Positions 1 to 8,875 are shown, numbered from the stretch's first letter. The stretch is 63,735 nt of DNA from a candidate division WOR-3 bacterium (GCA_029858255.1 JAOUFJ010000014.1:1-63735), one strand, 5' to 3'. Program-made: numbers and translations. Notes: generated by a model from the sequence alone, not told the origin.

Positions 1-2503
1 CCGCCGCACCACCCTCATTCTCCAATGTAATCGCTAAATCCACCGTCTCACCCGGCTCCAATATCCCATTACCATTACCACCAGTCACTAAATACTCCTG
101 ATACACCAATAACGGCGCATAAACAGTGACATTCACATTGCATGTCCAGGTGGTGTCGACGATGTCGGTGAAGTCAAGGGTGAAGTTTATTGCATGACCA
201 TCCGGACAGTTGTTCGCTACCGTGAAACTGTAGTTCGGCGTGGAGAGTGATGAATCTGACGGAGCAATATTGCCGTACCAGGAGGAATCGGTTCCCAATG
301 AGATATAGGGATCTGATTCACTGATCAATCCGTATACGGAATTCGCAGTAGCGACTCCCAGGTTCTTTGCCCAGACACCGAGTTGAACGGTCTCTCCGGG
401 GTTCGCCTGGCCGTTGTTGCCGTCGTTGATGATCGTGGAACCGGCAGTCACGTAGGGGCCGCTGGGCGCAATGACCATAGCATAGCCCTCATGCGGGATG
501 AAATCGTGTTTTGTCACGGTGACGTACATCGTGTCACCTGGCGTCGTCGGTGAAATACTGAGTGTTGCAATACCCGCGGCATTCGTGTATTCGGAAACAT
601 GCATTTCCGGAGATTGTCCTGGTATCCACGCGCACACCAGAGCGTCTTTCAGCGGGCTTCCATTACCTGTGACCGATACCGTAAAATCGGCAGTCGCCGG
701 TACTACGGCGCCGTCGTAGGTGACGACCATGCTGACCGGCACTTCGGTCCAGAGGTCGAGTGACGGGTCACCGAGAACGTGATAGCCTTCGTAATAATAC
801 TGCTTGAGAGATGTGGAAGACAGGTAGATACCGTCGTACATTCCATCCAGAGTGAAACGGGCGTGTTCAAACATGGAGTCGGCATAGATTGCTCTGTACC
901 ATTCTTTTTGAAGCCAGTCATCCTCGCTCCAATAAGTGGATGGACATGAACCGTAATACGCGACCGCTCCGCCATTCGCTTTTCTGATCCAGGATTCACC
1001 GCCGCACGGACCCGAGCCCCAGCCGAAATTGTTAGCGAGACAGCAGTGACCCGTAGCGATCGTCAATTTATCGCCATTGGTCAACTGGTTCACGTGCGTG
1101 ACCTGGAACGGTGGCCCGTCATACCATCCATCGTCACTCCCGTGTCCAGACATCGTGGTCAGTATCCTTCCTTCGTTGACGTTAGTGAAGACGTCGGCTG
1201 TTGTCGCGCCATAGGTCTGCTCATATACTTTGTATGTCGTGTAGCCGTACGGATCCATGAACATGCTGGTACAGTAATTGTGCGTGCCTTCGGTTATCGA
1301 GTAGTTGTCGTTGCCGGCAAGGAAAGCATCCTTCTTAAACCATGATGCCATATCCGGCAATTGGGCTTTCTCGTACTTCAGTATCTTGTCGACCACCGTT
1401 GTAATATGCGTTGCCGTTTCGACTGACAACCTGCCGTAGAGTATGTCAGGTAGATAACCAGAGCCGTCGGTTTCGGCGTAGTAAAGGTCAGTGACTTTTT
1501 GTGACTGGCTGCCAGTCGGCGCCGGTATGTATCCTCCATTGACATCACCAACCAAAAGAAGATATGTCGGCAGCGGATTTTGCGCGTCGATGTAGTTCTC
1601 AATGCCAGCAATAGTCCAGGAAGTGATTGTATCCTGGTTTGCCACCTTGACCTTGAAACCCTTCTGCTTCAGCCACAATGCGAGGTCGTTTACCTGGGTC
1701 TGGAAGCTGTTGTGAGTGATGATGAGATAATGTATTGGCAGGGGCAAGACGTCCCTTGTGATGTTCTCATACATGGTGTAATTCGCAACGCGGCGTTTGA
1801 TGAAATCTTCGAATAAAGGCGAATAGTCTGTCAGTATTTCTTTTCGCGTTTGTGTCATATCGCCGCCGGTAAAGGTCACCTTCAATTCGAATCTTGTGTA
1901 GCACCGCAGTATCTTCGTGACCGGATTATACTGTAGCGGTGTGATTTCTATGACCGCAAGGCGGTGACCTCGCATCAGGTCTTCGCTTTCAATCCTGGCT
2001 ATGCCTTCAGGGTAGAGTTCGTTCTGTGCATAGAGTTTGCTGTCGATTTCAAAAACCGGCTTCTTGCCCGGCATCTTTTCAACTGGAGCCAGTACCGGCA
2101 TTATTCTTTTGTCGATTCCGACCGATTCCAGTTCGATGTCCCGGTATTCAGCGTTGGTTATCTCGATAGCGATCTCCGCGCCGTAGGGCACACCCACGGT
2201 CTTCTTGATGGCCGGCATTTTTGGTTTACCGAGTTCTCCGGTGTGATAGCCATCTGGTATGCTCAGTAGCGCAAAGATTTCGTTTTGCGTATCGACCATG
2301 CCTTTTGTATCGATATCTTCTGCCGCAATGCCGAAAATATCGATGTCCATCGTCACAGAAAGATCAGTTGCGGAGACGGTATATGTTTCCGCGCCGCGCA
2401 TTGACGCTCCCTGCGTAAATGGTATCCAGTTTGCGCCAAGCATAGCGCAAGACAGGAAAGACAACAGGGCAATGTTCTTCTTGTTAATATGCATGAAATG
2501 CAT
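1..2503 (-). CDS. C25 (gingipain-type) cysteine peptidase, secreted; C-terminal part outside the window
   Basis: This is the 5' part of a large secreted protease; the reading frame is open from the start to the left edge (834 codons). Residues about 1-30 form a signal peptide (start MHFMHINKK). A propeptide-like region follows, then a caspase-fold domain. The catalytic pair is visible as His454 (in MSGHGSDDGW) and Cys487 (in TGHCCLAN); the 33-residue spacing is the one known between His and Cys in gingipain. From about residue 560 onward come Ig/CARDB-like beta domains (GILEPGETVDLAITL near the edge). C25 peptidases are typically exported to the surface, often by the type IX system, but the sorting domain would lie beyond the edge. 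Three in-frame ATGs occur at 2506, 2503 and 2494. AGGAGGT abuts the first, so 2503 is the best-spaced start and 2494 is possible. Confidence 0.88.
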   Translation of the reverse strand, partial: MHFMHINKKNIALLSFLSCAMLGANWIPFTQGASMRGAETYTVSATDLSVTMDIDIFGIAAEDIDTKGMVDTQNEIFALLSIPDGYHTGELGKPKMPAIKKTVGVPYGAEIAIEITNAEYRDIELESVGIDKRIMPVLAPVEKMPGKKPVFEIDSKLYAQNELYPEGIARIESEDLMRGHRLAVIEITPLQYNPVTKILRCYTRFELKVTFTGGDMTQTRKEILTDYSPLFEDFIKRRVANYTMYENITRDVLPLPIHYLIITHNSFQTQVNDLALWLKQKGFKVKVANQDTITSWTIAGIENYIDAQNPLPTYLLLVGDVNGGYIPAPTGSQSQKVTDLYYAETDGSGYLPDILYGRLSVETATHITTVVDKILKYEKAQLPDMASWFKKDAFLAGNDNYSITEGTHNYCTSMFMDPYGYTTYKVYEQTYGATTADVFTNVNEGRILTTMSGHGSDDGWYDGPPFQVTHVNQLTNGDKLTIATGHCCLANNFGWGSGPCGGESWIRKANGGAVAYYGSCPSTYWSEDDWLQKEWYRAIYADSMFEHARFTLDGMYDGIYLSSTSLKQYYYEGYHVLGDPSLDLWTEVPVSMVVTYDGAVVPATADFTVSVTGNGSPLKDALVCAWIPGQSPEMHVSEYTNAAGIATLSISPTTPGDTMYVTVTKHDFIPHEGYAMVIAPSGPYVTAGSTIINDGNNGQANPGETVQLGVWAKNLGVATANSVYGLISESDPYISLGTDSSWYGNIAPSDSSLSTPNYSFTVANNCPDGHAINFTLDFTDIVDTTWTCNVNVTVYAPLLVYQEYLVTGGNGNGILEPGETVDLAITLENEGGAA

Positions 2504-2679
2504 CATACCTCCTGAGTATGTTGTTTCTTATTGCATCTAATTGATAGCTGTGTAGTTGGAAAATCCTGGATCCGTCTTTCAATTTCTTTCACTTTCATAA
2601 AATCTAATTGCCATGTAGCAGCATGATATTTCCGTTGTTTTGCTGCTGTTGATCCCCCGAGACATGTTTCAATAAATGT

Positions 2680-2738
2680 GGAGGGGGGTCCAAAAGGGGG
2701 GTTATTAGCATAGGAGGTGTCTTATTGGACCTCCCTCC
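2680..2738 (-). repeat. Inverted repeat in the peptidase leader
   Basis: GGAGGGGGGTCC (2680-2691) and GGACCTCCCTCC (2727-2738) are complementary with one mismatch, separated by 35 nt. A shorter alternative hairpin, GGAGGT (2713-2718) with ACCTCC (2729-2734), uses the same right arm, so two mutually exclusive foldings are possible. Neither is followed by a T-tract typical of an intrinsic terminator. Confidence 0.55.
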
Positions 2739-2774
2739 TGACATCTTTTAATTCATTTAGTATTATATTATATA

Positions 2775-2802
2775 ATTATAGCGAGATTTCTACACTTGTC
2801 AA
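2775..2802 (-). promoter_or_regulatory. Sigma70-type promoter of the C25 peptidase gene
   Basis: TTGACA (2802-2797), 16-bp spacer, TATAAT (2780-2775) on the minus strand. Transcription would start near 2768 and read through the leader into the peptidase gene. Both hexamers are consensus. Confidence 0.8.
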
Positions 2803-2880
2803 TATTGCTGATAACCTGTTGCCTGGCTGCTCCATGCCAGAAGACTCCTCAATGAGCAATATCCAGGCACCCGGCTCGCA

Positions 2881-3855
2881 TCAGTACCTGAAAAGTACAC
2901 CGCCCCAGGTAAAACCGGCGCCGAACGCGACCATCAGCACGATATCGCCCTTCTCGATCCGTCCGGTCTTTGCTGCTTCATCCAGGGCTAGGGGTATGGA
3001 AGCAGTCGACGTATTGCCGTACCGATCCAGGTTAACAAGGACCCTATCCATGGGCAGGTGGAGCCGTTTTGCGCTTGCTTCAATGATCCGGATATTTGCC
3101 TGGTGCGGGATGAGCAGCTTGACCTCGGAGGCCGATACGTTTGCCTTCTTGAGAGTGATGACCGCGGCTTCGCACATGGCCCTGACCGCCAGTTTGAATA
3201 CTTCATTGCCCTGCATTTTGATGACATGGAGCTTTTGATCCACTGTCTCGTGGCTCGGTGGCATTCTCGAACCGCCTGCCGGCTGGTGCAGGAGTTGCCA
3301 GGAAGAACCATCAGAAGCGAAATGAGATGCGAGTATTCCGGTAGTCGAATCACCTGTCTTTAGCAAAACGGCACCCGCGGCATCGCCGAAGAGTACGCAC
3401 GTTGTACGGTCAGTATAATCGGTAATCCTGGTCAGAGTATCGGCGCCAATGACGAGGACATTATCATAACCATTCATTACGAAATTCTCTCCTATCCCGA
3501 GGGCATAGAGAAAGCCCGTACAACCTGCGGATATATCGAACGCCATTATTGAGGGTGCACCAAGCCTTTTCTGGAGAAGACAAGCCGTTGAAGGAAATGG
3601 CATGTCCGGCGTGGCAGTGCCAACGATTATCGCGCTGAGATTCTTGGCTTTGATGCCTGCAGATTTGAGCGCACGTTGCGAGGCAATGAATGCAAGGTCG
3701 CTCGTTGCCTGGTTATCGGCAGCGACGTGACGTTCCTGGATCCCGGATCTAGTTCTGATCCATTCATCAGATGTGTCGACAATTTTCTCAAAGTCAGCAT
3801 TGTTCAAGATCCTGTCGGGTGTATAGCTACCGATACCCGCAATATATGCTCTCAC
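2881..3855 (-). CDS. fabH: 3-oxoacyl-ACP synthase III
   Basis: The enzyme condenses acetyl-CoA or another acyl-CoA with malonyl-ACP to start type II fatty acid synthesis. At 324 residues it has the normal family length. The thiolase-fold triad is complete: Cys112 (SAGCTGFLYAL), His251 (LIPHQANIR) and Asn281 (RYGNTSTASIPLAL). The start ATG overlaps the plsX stop by 4 nt (ATGA), so translation is probably coupled. Together with plsX and rpmF it makes the widespread ribosome/lipid synthesis cluster. It is the last gene of the long minus-strand operon. Confidence 0.97.
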   Translation of the reverse strand: MRAYIAGIGSYTPDRILNNADFEKIVDTSDEWIRTRSGIQERHVAADNQATSDLAFIASQRALKSAGIKAKNLSAIIVGTATPDMPFPSTACLLQKRLGAPSIMAFDISAGCTGFLYALGIGENFVMNGYDNVLVIGADTLTRITDYTDRTTCVLFGDAAGAVLLKTGDSTTGILASHFASDGSSWQLLHQPAGGSRMPPSHETVDQKLHVIKMQGNEVFKLAVRAMCEAAVITLKKANVSASEVKLLIPHQANIRIIEASAKRLHLPMDRVLVNLDRYGNTSTASIPLALDEAAKTGRIEKGDIVLMVAFGAGFTWGGVLFRY

Positions 3856-4820
3856 GACATCACCCTCTTTCGTATCTCTTCGACAAGATTGTGCTCGGCA
3901 CAGGTCTTGGCCAGCCGAATGGCGTTCTTAAGGGCATGCGGTGAGGAATGGCCGTGGCAGATGATGACAATTCCGTCCACGCCAAGCAGGATACCACCGC
4001 CGTATTCTTCGTAGTTAAATTTCGCTTTCAAATCCTGTACTGCCGGTTTGACGAGAAATTGTCCGAACTTGCGGCGCATCACGGCATCCACGGTATCTTT
4101 CAGCATATGCCAAATGATGTCGATCATTCCTTCTGAAAACTTCAGAACGACGTTTCCGGTGAAACCGTCGCAGACGATCACATCGGCGAATCCCTTCATG
4201 ATATCATTGCCTTCAATATTACCGATGAAATTCAAATCACTCGACTTAAGATTCTGATAAGCTTTCTGCCTTGTTTCATCACCTTTTGCGCTTTCCGCTC
4301 CGATGTTCAGCAAAGCGACACGCGGTCTGTCTTTGGCGAAGACAATTTCGGCGAACGCTGAGCCCATCAGCCCGTAATTGAAATAGTCGATCGTTTTGGG
4401 ATGAATATTGGCACCTACGTCTAGCATTACTGAATAGCCTGATTCAGTAGGTACGGTTATTGCGAGCCCTGCTTTGGGTACACCTTTGATCAGGCCCAGA
4501 TTTATCATGCTGAAACCCAACATCGCACCAGTGTTGCCGGCACTCACAATTGCATCGACCTCGTTCGTCTTTAGTTTTTCGACGAGAATGGACTGTGATG
4601 AGTTTCTCTTCTGACGCACGGCAACGCTGGGTATTTCGTGCATGCCGACGACGTCATCAGCCAGGCGGAAATTGAAACCGAGGTTTTTTACATCATTCTC
4701 ATAGTCACCTTTACCAATGACCAACAGGTCACAAACTGGCTCTTCCTTGAGCATCTCCAGAGCATGTAGTTCGCTTAGCGGGGCCTGATCAGAGCCCATT
4801 AAGTCAAATCCGATTATCAA
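3852..4820 (-). CDS. plsX: Phosphate acyltransferase PlsX
   Basis: PlsX makes acyl-phosphate from acyl-ACP for the PlsY step of phospholipid synthesis. The 322-residue protein begins IIGFDLMGSDQAP, matching the conserved N-terminus of the family (usually MKIAVDAMGGD). It retains family motifs such as AIVSAGNTGAM and the CDGFTGNVVLK segment. It overlaps rpmF upstream and fabH downstream by 4 nt each. Confidence 0.96.
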   Translation of the reverse strand: MIIGFDLMGSDQAPLSELHALEMLKEEPVCDLLVIGKGDYENDVKNLGFNFRLADDVVGMHEIPSVAVRQKRNSSQSILVEKLKTNEVDAIVSAGNTGAMLGFSMINLGLIKGVPKAGLAITVPTESGYSVMLDVGANIHPKTIDYFNYGLMGSAFAEIVFAKDRPRVALLNIGAESAKGDETRQKAYQNLKSSDLNFIGNIEGNDIMKGFADVIVCDGFTGNVVLKFSEGMIDIIWHMLKDTVDAVMRRKFGQFLVKPAVQDLKAKFNYEEYGGGILLGVDGIVIICHGHSSPHALKNAIRLAKTCAEHNLVEEIRKRVMS

Positions 4821-5011
4821 CCTTTCTCCTTCTCTTCTTTCGGCGGAACGACGAGTCTGTTGTTGTAGTTACCGCAGTTCGGGCAGATGCGATGGGGGAG
4901 TTTCGGACTATGGCATTTTGGGCATTCTACATAACTCCTCGGCCGAACCTTCTTCTGGGAACGTCGTTTGTTCTTTCTGGAGTGCGAGTGTCTTCTCTTA
5001 GGTACTGCCAT
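4817..5011 (-). CDS. rpmF: Ribosomal protein bL32
   Basis: This 64-residue basic protein starts MAVPKRRHSHSRKNKRRS, the classic L32 signature. It carries a complete four-cysteine zinc ribbon (CPKC and CPNC), so it is the zinc-binding form. GGAGG precedes the ATG by 4 nt. The DUF177/YceD gene that often precedes rpmF is missing; here mutL lies upstream with a 100-nt gap. Downstream it overlaps plsX. Confidence 0.96.
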   Translation of the reverse strand: MAVPKRRHSHSRKNKRRSQKKVRPRSYVECPKCHSPKLPHRICPNCGNYNNRLVVPPKEEKEKG

Positions 5012-5111
5012 CTAGCCTCCTTGTAAGTCTAAATGCATAAACATAACTCTCACCTGAATCTCGGTATTGCACCGTTAATAAATGCCACATCTATCAGATC
5101 GGCGTCGGTGA

Positions 5112-6908
5112 TTACTGTGGGTAGAGGTCGGTTGCAGTAAACCAATCGTTGATCGATGCAATGCGCTTTCGTTTGTCCTCTGGTAATCTGAACGGTCGCC
5201 CGCGACAGTCCAGCATTATTCCTACCATGCCGCCTTTTATAGTGGTCTGGATTTCCTTGCCCCGGCCGTCCCCGATGTCGAAACCTTTCTCAGGATGGAG
5301 GATAACCGCCGCTTCATCTTGCAGCCCCAATGGAATGAGTTTTATTTCACCATATTTTACCGAGTGTTCCTCGACGTTGCCGTTGCCGTGGTCAATGCTC
5401 ATCTTCAGAACATTGGTACCCTCTTTACCTTCGCCGACGGGTGCAATGCATGTGCCAAGCGGTACGAGACAGTCTTTGTTGAAGACTTCGGTCGCCGATT
5501 TCTCGTGCACCGTCGAAAGAACGCCCAGGTGAGGCATCATGAAGATCGAATCGACCGCCAGCCTTGTTATCCCTTCAGGTAGAAATGCATCAACCATCAT
5601 CAATGTTGCCTGGTTTCGGCGCGGGGCATGGGAGAGTATGCCGCCCGATCCGATAAGCAGGTTAAGACCCATAAGATCGATAAGGGTTTCTCCGGTCATT
5701 GATTGGCTAAACGCATCGGAAATCGTTCTTTCCTGTTGAATACCCTTGAGGCCCACGGCCATCGACTTGTGCTGTTCAAAGGCCAGTCGCAATGCCTCCC
5801 TGGCGATTGCCTGTTCGATCTTCAGGTCTTCCAGGGTGTGAGGTATTGTGGTCGGCCTGATCATCTTGTTCCTTATGCGATTTCGCAGATCCCTTTCATC
5901 CATTTCCATAGGCAACCAGCGCACGATGTTCGCTATGCCGCTTTCGGCGAGTACATTACTGATTGAATAAGACATGCCGAGGTTGGCGCTGACCGTACGG
6001 TTGAAGATCTCCTGGAATACCGAGAACACGTCAGTGGTAGCACCGCCAATATCGACCCCGATCACCGATATTTTTTCTTTCTTTGCGACTATTTCCACAA
6101 GCAATCCGACCGCACCCGGTGTGGGCATGATCGGCACGTCGGTCATGGTCATCAGTGTCTTATAGCCTGGAGCATGTGCCATGACGTGTTCCATGAATTG
6201 ATCGTGAATTTTGTGGCGAGCAGGGTTTAGGTTTTCTCTCTCCAATACCGGCCGGATATTTTCGACAACGACGAGCGCGGTATTTTCTTGCAGCGTTTTC
6301 AGTATTATGCCGCGGGCATCTATGTTGCCTGCATAGATTACCGGGAGTTGATAACCAACGCCGAAGCGCGGCCTCGGATCGGCAGCTTTTATCAGCTCGG
6401 CCAGTTCCACGACGTGCGATACGGTACCGCCATCAATGCCACCCGACAGTAATATCATGTCTGGTCGAAGGTTTCTTATACGTTCTATCTTCTGATGGGG
6501 TAACCGGCCGTCATTCGAGGCGATCACATCCATCACTATCGCTCCAGCACCCAATGCAGCGCGGGCTGCACTCTCCGCGGTCATCGTTAGAACGACGCCG
6601 GCGACCATCATTTGAAGTCCTCCCCCGGCTGAAGAAGTTGAAACATAGAAATCAACACCCTCGCCATCTTTTACGGTCTTGATAATATCTTCTCCGTCCA
6701 GGATTTTGACCTTGGAGAGTTCCTCGACTTCCATCACCGCATTGAGTACACCTTTTGTGACATCCTCATACGGTGCTTCGACCGTTGTCGGCGCTTCTCC
6801 GCGTACGATCAATCGATATTCATCCCCTCTCTTCTCAATTAGAATTGCCTTGGTTGTGGTGCTTCCACAATCAGTGGCCAGAATTCTTTGCGGTTCTTTT
6901 CCTTTCAT
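5112..6908 (-). CDS. MutL/GlmL-type accessory ATPase (glutamate-mutase reactivation family)
   Basis: This 598-residue ASKHA-fold protein belongs to the GlmL/MutL family encoded beside B12-dependent amino-acid mutases such as glutamate mutase and ornithine aminomutase, where it is thought to reactivate the mutase. It is unrelated to mismatch-repair MutL. The N-terminal phosphate-binding loop reads ATDCGSTTTKAIL and a second reads IGVDIGGATTDVFSV. ATG 6908 is preferred to the upstream ATG at 6932 because GAGGAGG lies 6 nt before it. The gene overlaps the end of the 106-residue ORF by 38 nt. No mutase gene is present in the window, so its client is unknown. Confidence 0.88.
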   Translation of the reverse strand: MKGKEPQRILATDCGSTTTKAILIEKRGDEYRLIVRGEAPTTVEAPYEDVTKGVLNAVMEVEELSKVKILDGEDIIKTVKDGEGVDFYVSTSSAGGGLQMMVAGVVLTMTAESAARAALGAGAIVMDVIASNDGRLPHQKIERIRNLRPDMILLSGGIDGGTVSHVVELAELIKAADPRPRFGVGYQLPVIYAGNIDARGIILKTLQENTALVVVENIRPVLERENLNPARHKIHDQFMEHVMAHAPGYKTLMTMTDVPIMPTPGAVGLLVEIVAKKEKISVIGVDIGGATTDVFSVFQEIFNRTVSANLGMSYSISNVLAESGIANIVRWLPMEMDERDLRNRIRNKMIRPTTIPHTLEDLKIEQAIAREALRLAFEQHKSMAVGLKGIQQERTISDAFSQSMTGETLIDLMGLNLLIGSGGILSHAPRRNQATLMMVDAFLPEGITRLAVDSIFMMPHLGVLSTVHEKSATEVFNKDCLVPLGTCIAPVGEGKEGTNVLKMSIDHGNGNVEEHSVKYGEIKLIPLGLQDEAAVILHPEKGFDIGDGRGKEIQTTIKGGMVGIMLDCRGRPFRLPEDKRKRIASINDWFTATDLYPQ

Positions 6909-7191
6909 CCCTTTCCTCCTCAAGACGTTCAATCTCGCAGATCAACGCCTCAACATTACTCCGGTTTTCCAGCATCGCGGCTATCTCTTCGTACTCACGA
7001 AAAGAGAATAAAGCTCGATAGAAGGGTTGCATGAAAATCATGAATTGGTTTCCCAGGAAAGATAGTGGCTTTGATGATTCCAAGAAAATGATCGCCACCG
7101 GTGAAAGACGATAGTCGATTACTTTCTGGGCGATTTTATTGATCAAAAATTTCTTGCGCTCTTCGGTTACTTCGAATTCTATATTTTCCAT
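6871..7191 (-). CDS. Unknown 106-residue protein between gcvPB and mutL
   Basis: I do not recognise this family. The protein begins MENIEFEVTEERKKFL, has a mixed hydrophobic middle (PVAIIFLESSKPLSFLG) and ends in a charged helix rich in Glu and Arg. There is no signal peptide and no cysteine motif. It overlaps gcvPB by 13 nt at its start and mutL by 38 nt at its end, so it is embedded in the operon and probably translated by coupling. The compact packing argues that it is a real gene. A role linked to glycine cleavage or to the mutase accessory protein is possible but is only inferred from position. Confidence 0.7.
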   Translation of the reverse strand: MENIEFEVTEERKKFLINKIAQKVIDYRLSPVAIIFLESSKPLSFLGNQFMIFMQPFYRALFSFREYEEIAAMLENRSNVEALICEIERLEEERDERKRTAKNSGH

Positions 7192-8612
7192 CTTATTTTC
7201 AGTTGTTTGATTGCCTTGACCTCATCGAGACGACGGACCGGCGTATTGTGCGGAGCATTCTTTAACAAGTCAGGATTTTCTCTGGATTCTCCGAGAATAT
7301 CCTTCATCACGGATATAAAATGATCCAGTGTTTCTTTTGATTCGCTATCGGTCGGTTCAATCATGAGCGCTTCGCTGACGATCAACGGGAAATATATTGT
7401 CGGCGCATGCAAACCGTAGTCCAATAAACGCTTTGCCACATCGAGAGTCCTCAGACCTGCGTCTTTAAGTTTCCGTCCGGAAAGAACACCTTCGTGCATG
7501 CAGTAATCAGTATAGGGCAGAAAATAATCATCCTTCAGAGATTGGATAATATAATTCGCATTAAGGATGGAAGATTTCGATATGCTCTTCAACCCATCCC
7601 TGCCCACGAGGCGCAGGTAAGTGTATGCCCTTACCATTACCAGAAAATTGCCGTAGAACGATTGAACCTTGCCGATTGAATCAGGAACATAAAAATCAAA
7701 GCGATAAGTCTTTCCGTCGCTGACGATTACTGGAACTGGCAGAAATGGTCGGAGAACTTTCGTCACGGCCACTGGTCCGGAACCAGGCCCGCCACCGCCG
7801 TGAGGCGTCGAAAAAGTCTTGTGGAGATTAAAATGAACGGCATCGAACCCCATATCGCCGGCTCTGGTGATGCCCAGGAGGGCATTAAGATTTGCGCCGT
7901 CGAGATAAACAAGCCCTCCTTTGTCATGCACGATACCAGTGATCTTCCTGACATTCTTCTCGAATAGTCCGAGGGTATTGGGGTTGGTCAACATGAGGCC
8001 GGCAACTTCAGGTGTCATCAGTGCCGACAATTTCTCCACATCGACCAATCCATTTCCGCTGGACGGCAGGGTCAGGGGTCGGAAACCTGAAAAATTGACG
8101 CTCGCGGGGTTTGTTCCATGTGCTGAGTCTGGTACGAGGATGTATTTCCGGGCTTCATTCTTCTTGTTGAAGTAGGCTTTGAACATGCTGATTGCGGTGA
8201 ATTCGCCCTGGGCACCCGCGGCCGGCTGTAACGTGATAGCATCCAAGTTCACCACTGCCTTGAGATACTCGCCCAGTTCATACATCAAGGCAAGAGCTCC
8301 CTGGGTCGTTTTCTGCGGTTGTAGAGGGTGTATCCTTGTGTATCCGTGCAGGCGAGCCGTTTCTTCGTTGATCTTGGGATTGTATTTCATGGTGCATGAG
8401 CCCAGCGGGTAAAAATTCTTGTCGACATGGTGGTTCAACACTGATAGGTTGACGAAATGCCTCACTACCTGTGGTTCACTCACTTCGGGAAGAGGGGTGA
8501 GCATCTGACGTCTGAAAACACTTGCTAGCTCGTACGTGGGCACATCGGTCGATGGTAGTGAGTAGCCCTTTCGTCCAGTCCTGGTCTGTTCAAATATGAG
8601 CTCCACGATCAC
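7179..8612 (-). CDS. gcvPB: Glycine dehydrogenase (decarboxylating) subunit 2
   Basis: This is the catalytic half of the two-subunit P-protein of the glycine cleavage system, which decarboxylates glycine with PLP and passes aminomethyl to the H-protein. At 477 residues it has the family length. Lys265 in FNLHKTFSTPHGGGGPG is the expected PLP lysine. The start is GTG: its G is the last base of the DUF6485 stop codon TAG, and GGGAG lies just upstream. gcvPA, gcvH and gcvT are not in the window, so the complex must be completed elsewhere. Confidence 0.95.
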   Translation of the reverse strand: MIVELIFEQTRTGRKGYSLPSTDVPTYELASVFRRQMLTPLPEVSEPQVVRHFVNLSVLNHHVDKNFYPLGSCTMKYNPKINEETARLHGYTRIHPLQPQKTTQGALALMYELGEYLKAVVNLDAITLQPAAGAQGEFTAISMFKAYFNKKNEARKYILVPDSAHGTNPASVNFSGFRPLTLPSSGNGLVDVEKLSALMTPEVAGLMLTNPNTLGLFEKNVRKITGIVHDKGGLVYLDGANLNALLGITRAGDMGFDAVHFNLHKTFSTPHGGGGPGSGPVAVTKVLRPFLPVPVIVSDGKTYRFDFYVPDSIGKVQSFYGNFLVMVRAYTYLRLVGRDGLKSISKSSILNANYIIQSLKDDYFLPYTDYCMHEGVLSGRKLKDAGLRTLDVAKRLLDYGLHAPTIYFPLIVSEALMIEPTDSESKETLDHFISVMKDILGESRENPDLLKNAPHNTPVRRLDEVKAIKQLKIRWKI

Positions 8613-8806
8613 TATCTCCCGTGTATTTCGAAGAATTTCTCGAACGACCGGTCGTAAGTTCTCTCAACATCATTGGGGAAGCAGCAGGCCGGTAACTGGC
8701 GCATTCTCAGGTGATAACTCAAACAGTCGCAGCACTTGCCTTTTCTGGAACATGGTTCATAACTGCAATTGCAATTCCTCAAATTGTCGGCAGATTTGCA
8801 TTCCAT
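8612..8806 (-). CDS. DUF6485 small cysteine-rich protein
   Basis: This 64-residue protein is rich in cysteines (CNCSYEPCSRKGKCCDC) and ends in PNDVERTYDRSFEKF, matching the DUF6485 family as I know it. The function is unknown; the clustered Cys suggest metal binding. ATG 8806 is preferred to TTG 8812 because the TTG overlaps the -10 box. Only 5 nt separate TATAAT from the ATG and there is no Shine-Dalgarno, so the mRNA is predicted to be leaderless. It is the first gene of the operon that continues into gcvPB. Confidence 0.85.
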   Translation of the reverse strand: MECKSADNLRNCNCSYEPCSRKGKCCDCLSYHLRMRQLPACCFPNDVERTYDRSFEKFFEIHGR

Positions 8807-8811
8807 CGTCA

Positions 8812-8839
8812 ATTATAGCAAAAAAAAGAGCGGTGTCAA
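8812..8839 (-). promoter_or_regulatory. Consensus promoter with leaderless geometry (DUF6485-gcvPB operon)
   Basis: TTGACA (8839-8834), 16-bp spacer containing a T8 run, TATAAT (8817-8812). The ATG of the first gene begins 5 nt after the -10 box, so transcription should start at or next to the start codon. Confidence 0.85.
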
Positions 8840-8875
8840 CTGGACAGAAGGACTCGTGACCTCTGCTTATTGATG

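Larger units (their letters stand above)
2504..2880. other. Long leader region of the C25 peptidase gene
   Basis: This 377-bp gap separates fabH from the peptidase gene, both on the minus strand. It contains a good minus-strand promoter (2775-2802) and therefore a leader of about 265 nt. The leader holds a G/C-rich inverted repeat (2680-2691 with 2727-2738) and an unsupported 46-residue ORF (2744 down to 2604). No conserved RNA family was recognised. Confidence 0.5.

Noticed and set aside
2717-3238. Plus-strand 173-residue ORF
   Set aside because: It lies opposite fabH, whose catalytic residues and frame are clear; it has no ribosome site and no recognisable sequence.
5020-5075. 30-codon minus-strand ORF overlapping the start of rpmF
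   Set aside because: It has no ribosome site or promoter of its own; ORFs of this length are expected by chance, and rpmF has a strong Shine-Dalgarno.
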